Below are positions 53,970 through 63,874 of a DNA stretch of 64,000 nt, one piece after another. Each line of letters begins with the position of its first letter. Within the stretch, counting starts at the first letter, position 1. The notes under the pieces were generated by a model. The model was given only the letters and a program-made list of their open reading frames with translations, was not told the origin of the DNA and did no database searches. Origin of the DNA: Candidatus Polarisedimenticolaceae bacterium (GTDB lineage: Bacteria; Acidobacteriota; Polarisedimenticolia; Polarisedimenticolales; DASRJG01); contig DASUCV010000017.1 of NCBI GenBank assembly GCA_036275915.1, forward strand, positions 62,001 to 126,000, read 5' to 3'. Both the position numbers and the translations under genes were made by a program.

Positions 53970-54967
53970 CGAACGCTGACGGGCACGTCGACGGTCTCGT
54001 CCCCGACGTCGATGTGCACCGTCGTCTTCGCGGGACCGGCGTGCCCCGAAGCCTTCCAGTCGACGAGAAGCCGGAAGGCGCGCTCGCCCGGGTGCTCGAT
54101 CTTAGGGACGAACGCCGGGTCGTCCGAGCGGACGCGCACCGCCGCCGGGTCGAGATCGTCGCGGACGGACCCTACGATCGCACCGGTGGCGGTCCCAGGA
54201 GCGTCCGGCACCGGTTGGAGCACGAGCGACTCGGGGTTCAGATCGGCCGGCGCACGAACGTGGACGGTGATCGGAATCGTGTAGACCGGCTCGCGCGCGA
54301 GGCCGGTCTTGAACGTGACCTTCTGCTGGGAAAAGCCGAGCGGAGGCTTCTTCGTCTGGATCGACACGATGTAGTCGCCGGGGTGCGCCGCCGGGAGCCA
54401 ATCGGCGGGCGGCTCCGCCTGCGTGACCTTCCTCGCCGAGACGGCGAGCCACGGGACGCTCGCGGAAAGCGCCGTGAGCGCGAAGACGCCGGACTCGGTA
54501 TCGTCCTTGCGGAGCAGGACGTACGCGGGCTTCCCGTATCCGTTCATCCGCGGGCCGATCGTGAGGGACGGCGTCGGGTAGATCTCCAGGCTGCCGACGA
54601 CGTTCGCCCGCACCGTGAGCATGATCGGGCCCTGCGCGGCGTCGTCGTGATGGACGGTGATCTCCTTCCCGATCGGCCCCTTGTAGTCGACGGTGTGCAC
54701 CTCGGCCTTCAGCTTCCCGGTCGCGCCGGGGGCGACTTCGGCATCGAAGGTGGCGACGGTGCACCCGCAGGCCGGCTTCGCCGCGGTGATGTGGAGCGGG
54801 GCGGTGCCCGTGTTGCGATACGTGAAGACGGCGACGGCGTCGGTTCCGCGGATCACGTCGCCGGCGTTGACGTCCGTGACGTCGAACGCGATGTGAGGCG
54901 CGACGTCGTCCGCCCGCGGTGCTCCCGCGAGGAGAACGATGGCTGCTACCGCGAGCGCGGCCCGCAT
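53966..54967 (-). CDS. DUF1573 family exported protein (Cys form)
   Basis: 333 residues. Signal peptide (LAVAAIVLLAGAPRA). DUF1573 ASH-like domain: FDVTDVNAGDVIRGTDAVAV, FTYRNTGTAPLHITAAKPA, then the CGCTVATF motif (C68-G-C70). The C-terminal 200 residues (SVPWLAVSARKVTQAEPP; GLAREPVYTIPITVHVRAP; HPGERAFRLLVDWKASG) are shared with the upstream paralogue. DUF1573 proteins are often lipoproteins or exported; role unknown. It is the second of a tandem pair, 8 nt after the paralogue. Confidence 0.78.
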   Translation of the reverse strand: MRAALAVAAIVLLAGAPRADDVAPHIAFDVTDVNAGDVIRGTDAVAVFTYRNTGTAPLHITAAKPACGCTVATFDAEVAPGATGKLKAEVHTVDYKGPIGKEITVHHDDAAQGPIMLTVRANVVGSLEIYPTPSLTIGPRMNGYGKPAYVLLRKDDTESGVFALTALSASVPWLAVSARKVTQAEPPADWLPAAHPGDYIVSIQTKKPPLGFSQQKVTFKTGLAREPVYTIPITVHVRAPADLNPESLVLQPVPDAPGTATGAIVGSVRDDLDPAAVRVRSDDPAFVPKIEHPGERAFRLLVDWKASGHAGPAKTTVHIDVGDETVDVPVSVR

Positions 54968-54975
54968 CCCGAGGC

Positions 54976-56082
54976 TCAGGGAGCCGCCGGCGACGGAAGC
55001 CCGGCGACGGGCGTGGCGACCCGGACCGGGACCTCCGTGGTTTCCCCCTCTGCGTTGATGTGGAGCTTCGTCTCGAGCGCCGGCTTCTTCCCGTGCTTCG
55101 TCCAGTCGACGACGACGCGGAAGGCGCGCTCTCCGGGGTTCTCGATACGCGCCACGAACGCCTTGTCGTCGGAGGTCACGGCGACCTTCTTCGTGTCGAG
55201 GTCGTCACGGATCGAGGCGAGGACCTGCCCCGTCGCGCTGTCCGGGCTCTCGGCCTTCGGCTGAAGCACGAGCTCCGCCGGCTGGACGACGATCGGCGCG
55301 CGCACGCTGACGACGACGGGGATCGAGAAGGTCGCCTCGCGCGCGAGCCCCGTCTTGAACGAGATCGTCTGAGACGACCCGCCGACGGGAGGATGCTCGG
55401 CCTGGACCGAGAGGACGTAATCGCCCGCCGCGGTCGCCGGGAGCCCCTCGATCGCCGGCTCGGGGCTCGTCACCTTCCGCGCCGACACGTTGATCCAGGG
55501 CACACTGGCCTTGAGGTCGTCGAGCACCAGATCGCCCTTCTCCGAATCGTCCTTGCGGATGAGGAGAAACGCGGGGGTCTTCATTCCCTTCATGCGCGGC
55601 GCGATCGTCAGGCTCGGATACGGGAAGACGGTCACGCTGCCGACGATGTTCGCCTTCACCGACAGCATGATCGAGCCTTGCGTGCCGTCGTCATGGTTGA
55701 CGGTGATCCCCTTCTGGATCGCGCCGTGATAGCTCGTCGTATGAATGCTGGCCTTGATGGTTCCTGCCTGCCCGGGCAGGACGACCTCGTCGAACGAGGC
55801 CACGGTGCAGCCTCAGCCAGGTTTTGCCGACAGGATGTGGAGCGGTGCCGTTCCCGCGTTGTGATAGGTGAACGTCGCGACCGCGTCGTCGCCCCGCACG
55901 ACGTCGCCGAGGTCGAGCTCGGTCTTGTCGAAGGCGATCTTCGGCTGCGGGCCCGTGGTCGTCGAAGGGTTCGGGCCCTCCGCCGGCTTCGGCGCCTCCG
56001 GTGCCGGCGCTGCCGCCAAGGCGGCGCCCGCCAGAACGATTCCGCACACCCATGCCATTGACCTGATCCGACCGAGCTCCAT
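54976..56082 (-). CDS. DUF1573 paralogue with in-frame TGA at a conserved Cys (possible selenoprotein)
   Basis: 369 codons from ATG 56082 (GAGG 5 nt upstream). Signal peptide MAWVCGIVLAGAALAA. The frame reads HILSAKPG, then TGA (55815-55813, codon 90), then GCTVASFDEVV. The downstream paralogue has AKPA-Cys-GCTVATF at this position, encoded TGC. After the TGA the frame is open for another 278 codons and stays similar to the paralogue to the end, with no frameshift. So either UGA is read as selenocysteine (a U-G-C motif in place of C-G-C) or a single nonsense mutation split an intact gene. If UGA is a stop, products are an 89-residue N-terminal protein and an unexpressed remainder. Confidence 0.6.
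55783..55801 (-). promoter_or_regulatory. Hairpin downstream of the in-frame TGA, possible SECIS-like element
   Basis: GGCCTCGT and ACGAGGTC can form an 8-bp stem (one G-U) with loop TCG. The loop lies about 20 nt after the UGA, inside the 16-37 nt window expected for bacterial SECIS elements. The loop lacks a clear conserved G in its first two positions unless the two inner pairs open, and GC-rich genes form hairpins often, so this is weak support. Confidence 0.3.
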
Positions 56083-56163
56083 TCCCACCTCGCGAGGCGA
56101 AGGATACGCTCTGAAGGGACGATCGACCATCCGGCCGAAGGAAACGCCGCTAGAGTCGCCGCT

Positions 56164-58038
56164 TTAGACCTTGTCCGCGCGGACGACGAGCACGGGGATG
56201 CTCACGCGGTGCCGGACGGGCGTCACCGTCGAGCCGAAGAGGATGTCGCCGAGCGGGCCGTGCCCGTGCGCCCCCATCACGAGGAGATCGATCTTCTCCC
56301 GCTCGACGAGGGCGACGAGCTCTTCCACCGGCGAGCCGTAGAGCAGGACCGCCTCGGCCCGGACACCCGCCTTCGCGGCGTCGTCCCTCAGGCGGTTCAA
56401 GTAGGCGCGATCGTCGCGGGTCTCGAGGTTGTCCGCGGCGCCTCCGAAGTACCGGGCGCCGAACCCTTCGGCGACGTGGACGATGAGCGCCTGCGCCCCG
56501 TACGAGCGCGCGAGCGAGATGCCGTGCGTCAGCACCGCCGGATCGCCCGCGTCGGCGGCGAGCGCGATCGCGATCCGCCGGTAGCCGTGGTCGTCCGGCA
56601 CGGGCGACGTCCAGGGAACGGCCTCCTCGAGCGTCGCTCGCGGCCGGGCGCGCGGGGCGACGAGGACGTAGGCGAGGAGCCCGACGATCCCCAAGACGGA
56701 CGCGACGAGAAGGGCCTTCACGATCCACGGCGTGGCGCCGGTCAGCGTGACCCCGAGCTCTCCCGCGACGAGCCACCCGTTGAGACCGACGATGACGGCG
56801 GCGGACAGCCACGCGAGCGCCTTCACCGTGCGGCCCGAGGCGAACGAGCCCATCCACGCCCGATCGCCGGTGAACTGCACGAGCGGGACGACGGCGAACG
56901 GGAGCTGCAGGGACAGGATGACCTGCGAGAGGATCAGGAGCCTGTAGGTGCCCTGGTCGCCGTATACCGCGACGACGACGACGGCGGGGACGATGGCGAC
57001 CGCGCGCGTGACGAGGCGCCGGAGCCACGGACGCATGCGGAACTGGAGGAACCCCTCCATGACGACCTGGCCCGCGAGCGTCCCCGTGATCGTGGAGCTC
57101 TGTCCCGCGCACAGGAGCGCGATCGCGAACGCGACGCTCGCGAGGCTCGTTCCGAGGAGCGGTGCCAGAAGGCCATGCGCCTGCTGGATCTCGGTCACCA
57201 CGATCCCGTTCCGGTGGAAGGTCGCCGCCGAGAGGACGAGGATCGCTGCGTTGACGAAGAACGCCCCGTTGAGCGCGACCGCCGAGTCGATGAGATTGAA
57301 GCGCGTCGCGAGGCGCGCCCCGCTCGGCGTCCGCGGTACCTCTCGCGTCTGAACGAGCGCCGAGTGGAGGTAGAGGTTGTGCGGCATGACGGTCGCGCCG
57401 AGGATTCCGATCGCCACGTAGAGCGCTTCCTTCGAGCCGAGGCTCGGGAGGAAACCGTGGACGAGCGGCGTCCACTCGGGCTTCGCGAGGACGACCTCGA
57501 GCACGTAGCAGGCGCCGATCGTGAGGATCAACGTGAAGATGAGCCCTTCCATCTTCCGGATCCCCGCACGCTGGACGGCGAGGAGGATGAACACGTCGAG
57601 CGCGGTCACGATGACGCCGGTGGTCAGCGAGACACCGAAAAGAAGATTGAGTCCGATCGCCGTGCCGAGCACCTCCGCGAGATCGCACGCGGCGATCGCG
57701 ACCTCGCAGAGGATCCACAGAGCGAGCGAGACCGGCCGGGGGTACGCGTCGCGGCACGCCTGGGCCAGGTCGCGTCCGGTCACGATCCCGAGCCGAGCCG
57801 AAAGGGTCTGAAGCAGCACCGCCATCAGGTTCGACATGAGGAGGACCCACAGCAGCCGGTAGCCGAAGCGGGAGCCGCCCTCGATGTCGGTCGCCCAGTT
57901 CCCCGGGTCCATGTAGCCGACGCTGATCATGTAGGCGGGACCGGCGAAGGCGAACAGGCGGCGCCAGAACGACGGGGCGCCCGGGATCGCCACGGAGCGG
58001 TGGACCTCGGGAAGGGAGCCGGCCGGTTGAGAGTCCAT
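56164..58038 (-). CDS. mntH: NRAMP metal transporter fused to a C-terminal UspA domain
   Basis: 624 residues. Residues about 25-450 are NRAMP: GYMDPGNWATDIEGG with the TM1 DPGN motif, ATVMPHNLYLHSALV with the TM6 MPHN, and about eleven TM segments. These residues bind Mn(II) or Fe(II). Residues about 480-624 are a universal stress domain: RRIAIALAADAGDPAVL, then IDLLVMGAHGHGPLGDILFG, then PVLVVRADKV; the G.G.G ATP-binding pattern is kept. The fusion may let the nucleotide or stress state control transport. ATG 58038 lies on the edge of the operator and has no Shine-Dalgarno, so GTG 57993 is an alternative start. Confidence 0.87.
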   Translation of the reverse strand: MDSQPAGSLPEVHRSVAIPGAPSFWRRLFAFAGPAYMISVGYMDPGNWATDIEGGSRFGYRLLWVLLMSNLMAVLLQTLSARLGIVTGRDLAQACRDAYPRPVSLALWILCEVAIAACDLAEVLGTAIGLNLLFGVSLTTGVIVTALDVFILLAVQRAGIRKMEGLIFTLILTIGACYVLEVVLAKPEWTPLVHGFLPSLGSKEALYVAIGILGATVMPHNLYLHSALVQTREVPRTPSGARLATRFNLIDSAVALNGAFFVNAAILVLSAATFHRNGIVVTEIQQAHGLLAPLLGTSLASVAFAIALLCAGQSSTITGTLAGQVVMEGFLQFRMRPWLRRLVTRAVAIVPAVVVVAVYGDQGTYRLLILSQVILSLQLPFAVVPLVQFTGDRAWMGSFASGRTVKALAWLSAAVIVGLNGWLVAGELGVTLTGATPWIVKALLVASVLGIVGLLAYVLVAPRARPRATLEEAVPWTSPVPDDHGYRRIAIALAADAGDPAVLTHGISLARSYGAQALIVHVAEGFGARYFGGAADNLETRDDRAYLNRLRDDAAKAGVRAEAVLLYGSPVEELVALVEREKIDLLVMGAHGHGPLGDILFGSTVTPVRHRVSIPVLVVRADKV

Positions 58039-58055
58039 TTTTGAGTAATCAAAAA
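58038..58055. promoter_or_regulatory. Palindromic operator between mntH and the DtxR-like gene
   Basis: TTTTTGA (58038-58044) GTAA TCAAAAA (58049-58055): perfect 7-bp arms around a 4-bp centre, in the only AT-rich stretch of the region (58036-58080). A half-site-like AATCAA recurs at 58077-58082. Length and symmetry are those of DtxR/MntR boxes. It lies between the two divergent genes, so a Mn- or Fe-loaded repressor could control both. Confidence 0.65.
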
Positions 58056-58091
58056 TATGATCGTGATGGACCGAAAAATCAAGGCTGAACT

Positions 58092-58781
58092 ATGCTTCGC
58101 CCGATGCCGACCAGTACCGTCGAGGATTACCTCAAGAGGATCTACCTCGAGGAGCAGGCGGCTCCGGCCGCCCGAATCCCCACGGGGCAGATCGCGCAAG
58201 CCCTCGGCGTGACCCCGGGGACCGCCACCGCCATGATCAAAACCCTCGCCGAGTCCGGGCTCGTGGATTACGAGGCCTACTCGGGGGTCCGGCTCATGGA
58301 GGCGGGGCGGCACCTGGCGGCGCATGTCGTGAGACGGCACCGCCTCGTCGAAGCGTTCCTCGTCGAGGTCATGGGCATGAACTGGAGCGAAGTCCACGCC
58401 GAGGCCGAGATCCTCGAGCATGCCGTCTCCGACCGCCTCATCGATCGCATCGACGAGATGCTCGGCCGACCCGCGTTCGACCCCCACGGCGACCCGATCC
58501 CGACCGCGGGAGGTGAGCTCGCGCCGCCCGGCGCGCACGAGAGCTTGATCGCCTGCCCGATCGACGCCGACCGCGTGGTCGCGCGCGTGACCGACCAGCG
58601 GACCGACTTCCTGCGTCTCGTCGAGGCCGAGGGGCTCATGCCGGGACGCCGCGTCTCCGTGAAGGCGAGGGACCCGCTCATGGATACCGTCGAGGTCTGG
58701 ACCGAAGGCGGCCGCTCGGTACGCCTCGGGTTCCGGGCCGCCTCCCGTGTCCTCGTGCTCCCGTGGCCCAAGTCCGCATGA
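58092..58781 (+). CDS. DtxR/MntR-family metal-dependent regulator
   Basis: 229 residues. Winged helix: TVEDYLKRIYLEEQAA, then IPTGQIAQALGVTPGTATAM, then GLVDYEAYSGVRL. Dimerisation and metal domain: VVRRHRLVEAFLVEVMGMNW, EVHAEAEILEHAVSDRLIDR (with the Glu/His ligands of MntR/IdeR). A C-terminal FeoA/SH3-like domain spans about 150-229. AAGG 7 nt before ATG 58092. Divergent from the NRAMP gene and presumably represses it when metal is plentiful. Confidence 0.92.
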   Translation: MLRPMPTSTVEDYLKRIYLEEQAAPAARIPTGQIAQALGVTPGTATAMIKTLAESGLVDYEAYSGVRLMEAGRHLAAHVVRRHRLVEAFLVEVMGMNWSEVHAEAEILEHAVSDRLIDRIDEMLGRPAFDPHGDPIPTAGGELAPPGAHESLIACPIDADRVVARVTDQRTDFLRLVEAEGLMPGRRVSVKARDPLMDTVEVWTEGGRSVRLGFRAASRVLVLPWPKSA

Positions 58782-58789
58782 GGTGACCC

Positions 58790-59140
58790 ATGAGCTCGTG
58801 GTGGTTTCCCCTCCTCGGCGTCGTCATCGGGCTCGCCGCCAGCTTCACTGGCCTCGGCGGCGGCTTCCTCGTCGTGCCGATGCTCGTCCTCCTCGGGTTC
58901 ACGCCGCAGCGCGCCGTCGGAACGTCGTTCGCGGCGATCGTGCTCATCAGCGTCGCGTCGCTCTTCGGCCACGCTCGTCTGGGCGACGTCGACTGGCGCG
59001 CAGGGGCACTCATCGGACTCGGCGGGATCGCCGGCGCGCAGATCGGCCCGCGACTCCTCCAGCACGTTCCGCAGGCGACCTTTCAGAAGATCTTCGCTCT
59101 GATTCTGGTCGGGCTCGCGATCTGGATGTTCCGCCGCTGA
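58790..59140 (+). CDS. Half-length TauE/SafE (TSUP) family membrane protein
   Basis: 116 residues, about half of the usual 240-260. GVVIGLAASFTGLGGGFLVV is the signature N-terminal repeat of the family; then GFTPQRAVGTSFAAIVLISV, WRAGALIGLGGIAGAQIGPR, and KIFALILVGLAIWMFRR at the end. Four TM helices, so it could act as a dimer that mimics the two-repeat transporter. GAGG 6 nt upstream of ATG, right after the DtxR gene, so likely cotranscribed. Exports or imports anions of sulfur or organic acids in related proteins. Confidence 0.82.
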   Translation: MSSWWFPLLGVVIGLAASFTGLGGGFLVVPMLVLLGFTPQRAVGTSFAAIVLISVASLFGHARLGDVDWRAGALIGLGGIAGAQIGPRLLQHVPQATFQKIFALILVGLAIWMFRR

Positions 59141-59159
59141 AAAAAGAGGGGACAGCTTC

Positions 59160-60425
59160 CTAGTAACCGGGCGCCGCGCCCGGCAGCGCGCTCGTGACCG
59201 CCATGGCGATCGCGAGCGCGACGAGCGCCGCGGTCGTCGTCCAGGTCACGACGTCCTGCACCGGGCCGTTCACGAACTCGCCCATGAGGCTCCTCCGGCG
59301 GATGAGGAGCGCCATGAAGACGAGGACGACCGGCAGCAGGAGGCCGTTCAGGATCTGCGAGATCAGGATGATCGGGAGGAGCGGCACGCGCGGGATCAGG
59401 ATCATCCCCGCGGAGGCGGCGATGATCCCCGTGTAGAGCCAGTAGAACTCGGGGGCTTCCTTGAAGCGCCGGTTGACACCGGCTTCGAGCCCCAGCCCTT
59501 CGCAGACCGAGTACGCCGTCGACAGCGGCAGGATGCACGCGGCGAACAGCGACGCGACCGCGAGGCCGAAGGCGAAGAGGAGCTTCGCCGCGGCGCCCGC
59601 GAGCGGGGCCAAGGCCTCCGCCGCCTCGGCTCCGGATGCGATCTGGAAGATCCCGGCCCGATGAAGAGTCGCCGCGCACGCGACCACGATGAAGAAGGCG
59701 ACGACGACCGCGACGATCGATCCCAGGACGACGTCGAGCCGGACGCCCTTGTAGTCGGAGATCCTCGACTCCTTCTCGACGATCGACGACTGCAGATAGA
59801 ACTGCATCCACGGCGCGATCGTGGTCCCGATGATGCCGACGACCATCGAGACGCCGCCCAGGTCCCACGGGATCGAAGGCGTGATCGTCCCGCGGATCGC
59901 CTCCGACCAGTCGGGCTTGGCGAGCACCGCGGAGATCGGGTAGGCGAAGTAGACGAGACAAGCGACGAGGAAGACCTTCTCGGCGGTCTTGTACGTGCCG
60001 AACACGATGAGGTACCAGATGAAGAACGCCCCGAGCGGAACGGCGACGTAGCGGCTGACGCCGACGACCTCGAGCGCGGAGGCCAGACCCGCGAAGTCGG
60101 CGGCGGCATTCCCGAGGTTCGTGAAGAGGACCGCCATCATGAGCAAGAACGTGATGCGGAGACCGAACTCCTCGCGGATGAGGTCGGCGAGGCCTTTCCC
60201 GGTGACGGTGCCCATGCGCGCGCACATCTCCTGCACGACGATGAGCGCGAGCGTCACCGGCAGGAGGATCCAGAGGAGCCGGTAACCGTAGCGGGCGCCG
60301 CAGAGCGAGTACGTGTAGATGCCGCCCGCGTCGTTGTCGACATTCGACGTGATCATCCCGGGCCCGAACACGGCGATGATTGCGGCCAGGCGCGCGCCCG
60401 CGCCCGTCAACGCCCTCCGGAGCAC
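59160..60425 (-). CDS. NRAMP-superfamily transporter with altered TM1/TM6 motifs
   Basis: 421 residues with eleven or so TM helices. At TM1 it has ITSNVDNDAGGIYTY instead of DPGN, and at TM6 it has TTIAPWMQFYLQSS instead of MPHN; these are the metal-coordinating motifs, so the substrate is probably not Mn(II). Such altered proteins include NRAMP-related magnesium transporters. It starts 2 nt after the stop of an MgtE-like cytosolic domain protein, which strengthens a magnesium link. GTG start. Confidence 0.82.
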   Translation of the reverse strand: MLRRALTGAGARLAAIIAVFGPGMITSNVDNDAGGIYTYSLCGARYGYRLLWILLPVTLALIVVQEMCARMGTVTGKGLADLIREEFGLRITFLLMMAVLFTNLGNAAADFAGLASALEVVGVSRYVAVPLGAFFIWYLIVFGTYKTAEKVFLVACLVYFAYPISAVLAKPDWSEAIRGTITPSIPWDLGGVSMVVGIIGTTIAPWMQFYLQSSIVEKESRISDYKGVRLDVVLGSIVAVVVAFFIVVACAATLHRAGIFQIASGAEAAEALAPLAGAAAKLLFAFGLAVASLFAACILPLSTAYSVCEGLGLEAGVNRRFKEAPEFYWLYTGIIAASAGMILIPRVPLLPIILISQILNGLLLPVVLVFMALLIRRRSLMGEFVNGPVQDVVTWTTTAALVALAIAMAVTSALPGAAPGY

Positions 60426-60427
60426 CC

Positions 60428-61687
60428 TCAGTCGCCCTTCACGAGCCGGGAGAGGACGTCTTCGATGTTGATGATGCCCTTGAGGTCATTGAACTCGTCG
60501 ACGACCGCGAGCGCGCGCAGGTGGTACTTCTCGAAGCGCTCGACGACGTCCTTGAACGGCGCCGCCGTCGTGACCGCGCGCGTCTCTCGGCGCATGAACT
60601 CGGTCACCGGCCGGCCGCCCGGGGCGCGGACGAGGCGGACCAAGGGGACGATGCCGACGAGCTTTCCCGCGTCGTCCGAGAGCGGGATCTCGTCCATCTC
60701 GGGGATGATGTCGTCGTCGACCTTCTGCAGCATCGCGAGGGTCTCGCCGACCGTCCACCCGGCCTTCGCCTGGAAGAAGTCCGAGGTCATCAGGCCTCCC
60801 GCGGAGTCTTCCTTGAAGACGAGGAGGCCTCGCACCTCGTCCGCCTCCTCTTCCTCCATCGCGTCGAGGACGGCCTGGAGGCGCTCCTCGGGCAGGTCTC
60901 CCAGGATGTCCGCCGCCTCGTCGGGGGCCATCTCCTCGAGCACGTCGGCGGCCTGCTCGACGTGCATCGCCTCGACGACCGCAGCCTGCACCGACGGTTC
61001 CGCCTCCGAGAGCGCCTGCGCCGCGGTCTCCGGATCGAGCGCCGCCATGACCCGCTTCCGCTCGACGCGGTTCAGGTCTTCCAGGATGTCCGCCAGGTCC
61101 GCGGGATGCATCGTGGCGATCTGTTGGTGGACCTTGAGCCGGATGCGCGACGTGCCCGGCTCGACCATCGCGACGTAGTCCCAGGGAATCCCCTGCTGCG
61201 ACAGGCCGTCCGCGAGCCTTCTCAGTAGGCGCGGCGAGACGAGGCCGGAGAGCAGGCGCCTCACGAGACCCGCGAGGCCAACCTCGACGCGCCGGAGGAC
61301 GAGCGACTGGCCCGAGGGCTCGAGCTCGATGTCGTTGACCTTGACGACCTTCCGACCTTGCGTGTCGATGATCTGCCGGTCGAGCACGTCGCGCTTCAAG
61401 CAGAGCGTGTCGGCCTCCGGCCCGGGCCACGACTGGGCCGCCGCAGTCTCGACGAGCGCGACGCGGCGGTGCTCCGGAGAGAACGTCTCGACCGCGCTCC
61501 ACGCCGCGGTGCGCACCGCCCCGCCTCCGCGGATCACGATGCGATCGACGATCCCGCGCTGCGAGTCGACACGCAGATCGTCCAGCTTGCCGAGACGCAC
61601 GCCCTCGGCGTCGTGCACGGGGATGCCGAGCACCTCGGAGAGATGGACCATCGCGTGGGTGCGGCTCACGGCCGTGAAGGATGGCAT
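60428..61687 (-). CDS. Soluble MgtE-N/CBS protein with PRC-barrel start, partner of the NRAMP-like transporter
   Basis: 419 residues from ATG 61687 (start uncertain; ATG 61651 also fits). Residues about 12-170 are two PRC-barrel-like repeats (LSEVLGIPVHDAEGVRLGKL; LDRQIIDTQGRKVVKVNDIE). Then an MgtE-N superhelical domain (HPADLADILEDLNRVERKRV; MAPDEAADILGDLPEERLQA). Then a CBS pair (FFQAKAGWTVGETLAMLQKV; YHLRALAVVDEFNDLKGIIN). The MgtE membrane domain is absent; the transporter follows as a separate gene. This suggests that the Mg-sensing module of MgtE has been rewired to an NRAMP-like channel or carrier. Confidence 0.82.
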   Translation of the reverse strand: MPSFTAVSRTHAMVHLSEVLGIPVHDAEGVRLGKLDDLRVDSQRGIVDRIVIRGGGAVRTAAWSAVETFSPEHRRVALVETAAAQSWPGPEADTLCLKRDVLDRQIIDTQGRKVVKVNDIELEPSGQSLVLRRVEVGLAGLVRRLLSGLVSPRLLRRLADGLSQQGIPWDYVAMVEPGTSRIRLKVHQQIATMHPADLADILEDLNRVERKRVMAALDPETAAQALSEAEPSVQAAVVEAMHVEQAADVLEEMAPDEAADILGDLPEERLQAVLDAMEEEEADEVRGLLVFKEDSAGGLMTSDFFQAKAGWTVGETLAMLQKVDDDIIPEMDEIPLSDDAGKLVGIVPLVRLVRAPGGRPVTEFMRRETRAVTTAAPFKDVVERFEKYHLRALAVVDEFNDLKGIINIEDVLSRLVKGD

Positions 61688-61742
61688 CTTCGGATGCGGC
61701 CGTCGAGATGGCGGCGGCGCAATCCGTGAGAGCATCGGCGAC

Positions 61743-63117
<1,375 letters not shown>

Positions 63118-63131
<14 letters not shown>

Positions 63132-63831
63132 GGGCCATGACCGCCGCGCGCAGCAAGGGCTGGACGACGTACGGCGAGACGCGCCACGCGATGATGAGAC
63201 CCACGATGCTGATGCCGGGGATCTCACTGATCTTGACGTACGCGGCGCGGACCGGCGCCACCAGTCCGGCGAGCACCGAGATCCCGTCGAGCGGAGGCAC
63301 CGGAAGCAGGTTGAACACCGCGAGGATCAGATTGAGCCCGAGGACGATCGAGAGGAAGCGGCCGACGCCATCCAGGAACGCGGGCATCCCGGGCGACGCC
63401 GTCACGAGACGGTCGATCGTCAACGTCTCCGGCACCTGGAAGGCGCCGCGGGCGAGGCCGGCGCGGAGCGCGACGAAGGCCGCCGCGAAAAGGAGGAGGT
63501 TGGCCGCCGGCCCCGCCGCCGACATGAGCGCGGCCCGGTGAGGGTGGCGCTCTTCCCAATGGCGGTCGTACGGAGCGCTCGCCCACCCCATCATCCAGTG
63601 CGCCTGCCAGTACGTGAGGAGCGGAACGAGGATCGTCCCGATCGGCTCGCGGCGGATGTGCGGCCACGGGCTGAGCGAGACCTGGCCCGAGTGGTAGGCG
63701 GTGTCGTCCCCGCCTCGGTGCGCGGCCCAGGCGTGCGCCGCCTCATGACAGGTCAATGAGAGTAGAAAAGCCGCGTACCAGACGGGCAGAAGGGCGAGGG
63801 CGGACGCGTCCACGGACGAAAAACCTACCAC
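63118..63831 (-). CDS. Membrane zinc metalloprotease, M50 (site-2 protease) family
   Basis: 237 residues. Zinc motif SLTCHEAAHAWAAHRGGDDT with HEAAH; then MSAAGPAANLLLFAAAF, and the third ligand in VFNLLPVPPLDG. Five or six hydrophobic segments. Length matches the compact M50B group without PDZ domain, close to YwhC-like proteins. Start is GTG 63831, or GTG 63813. Ends 14 nt inside the glpD stop region, convergent. Confidence 0.88.
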
Positions 63832-63874
63832 GGACGGGAAGGGCCGCCGCCCCCCGGGAGCCTATATTGGCCCC

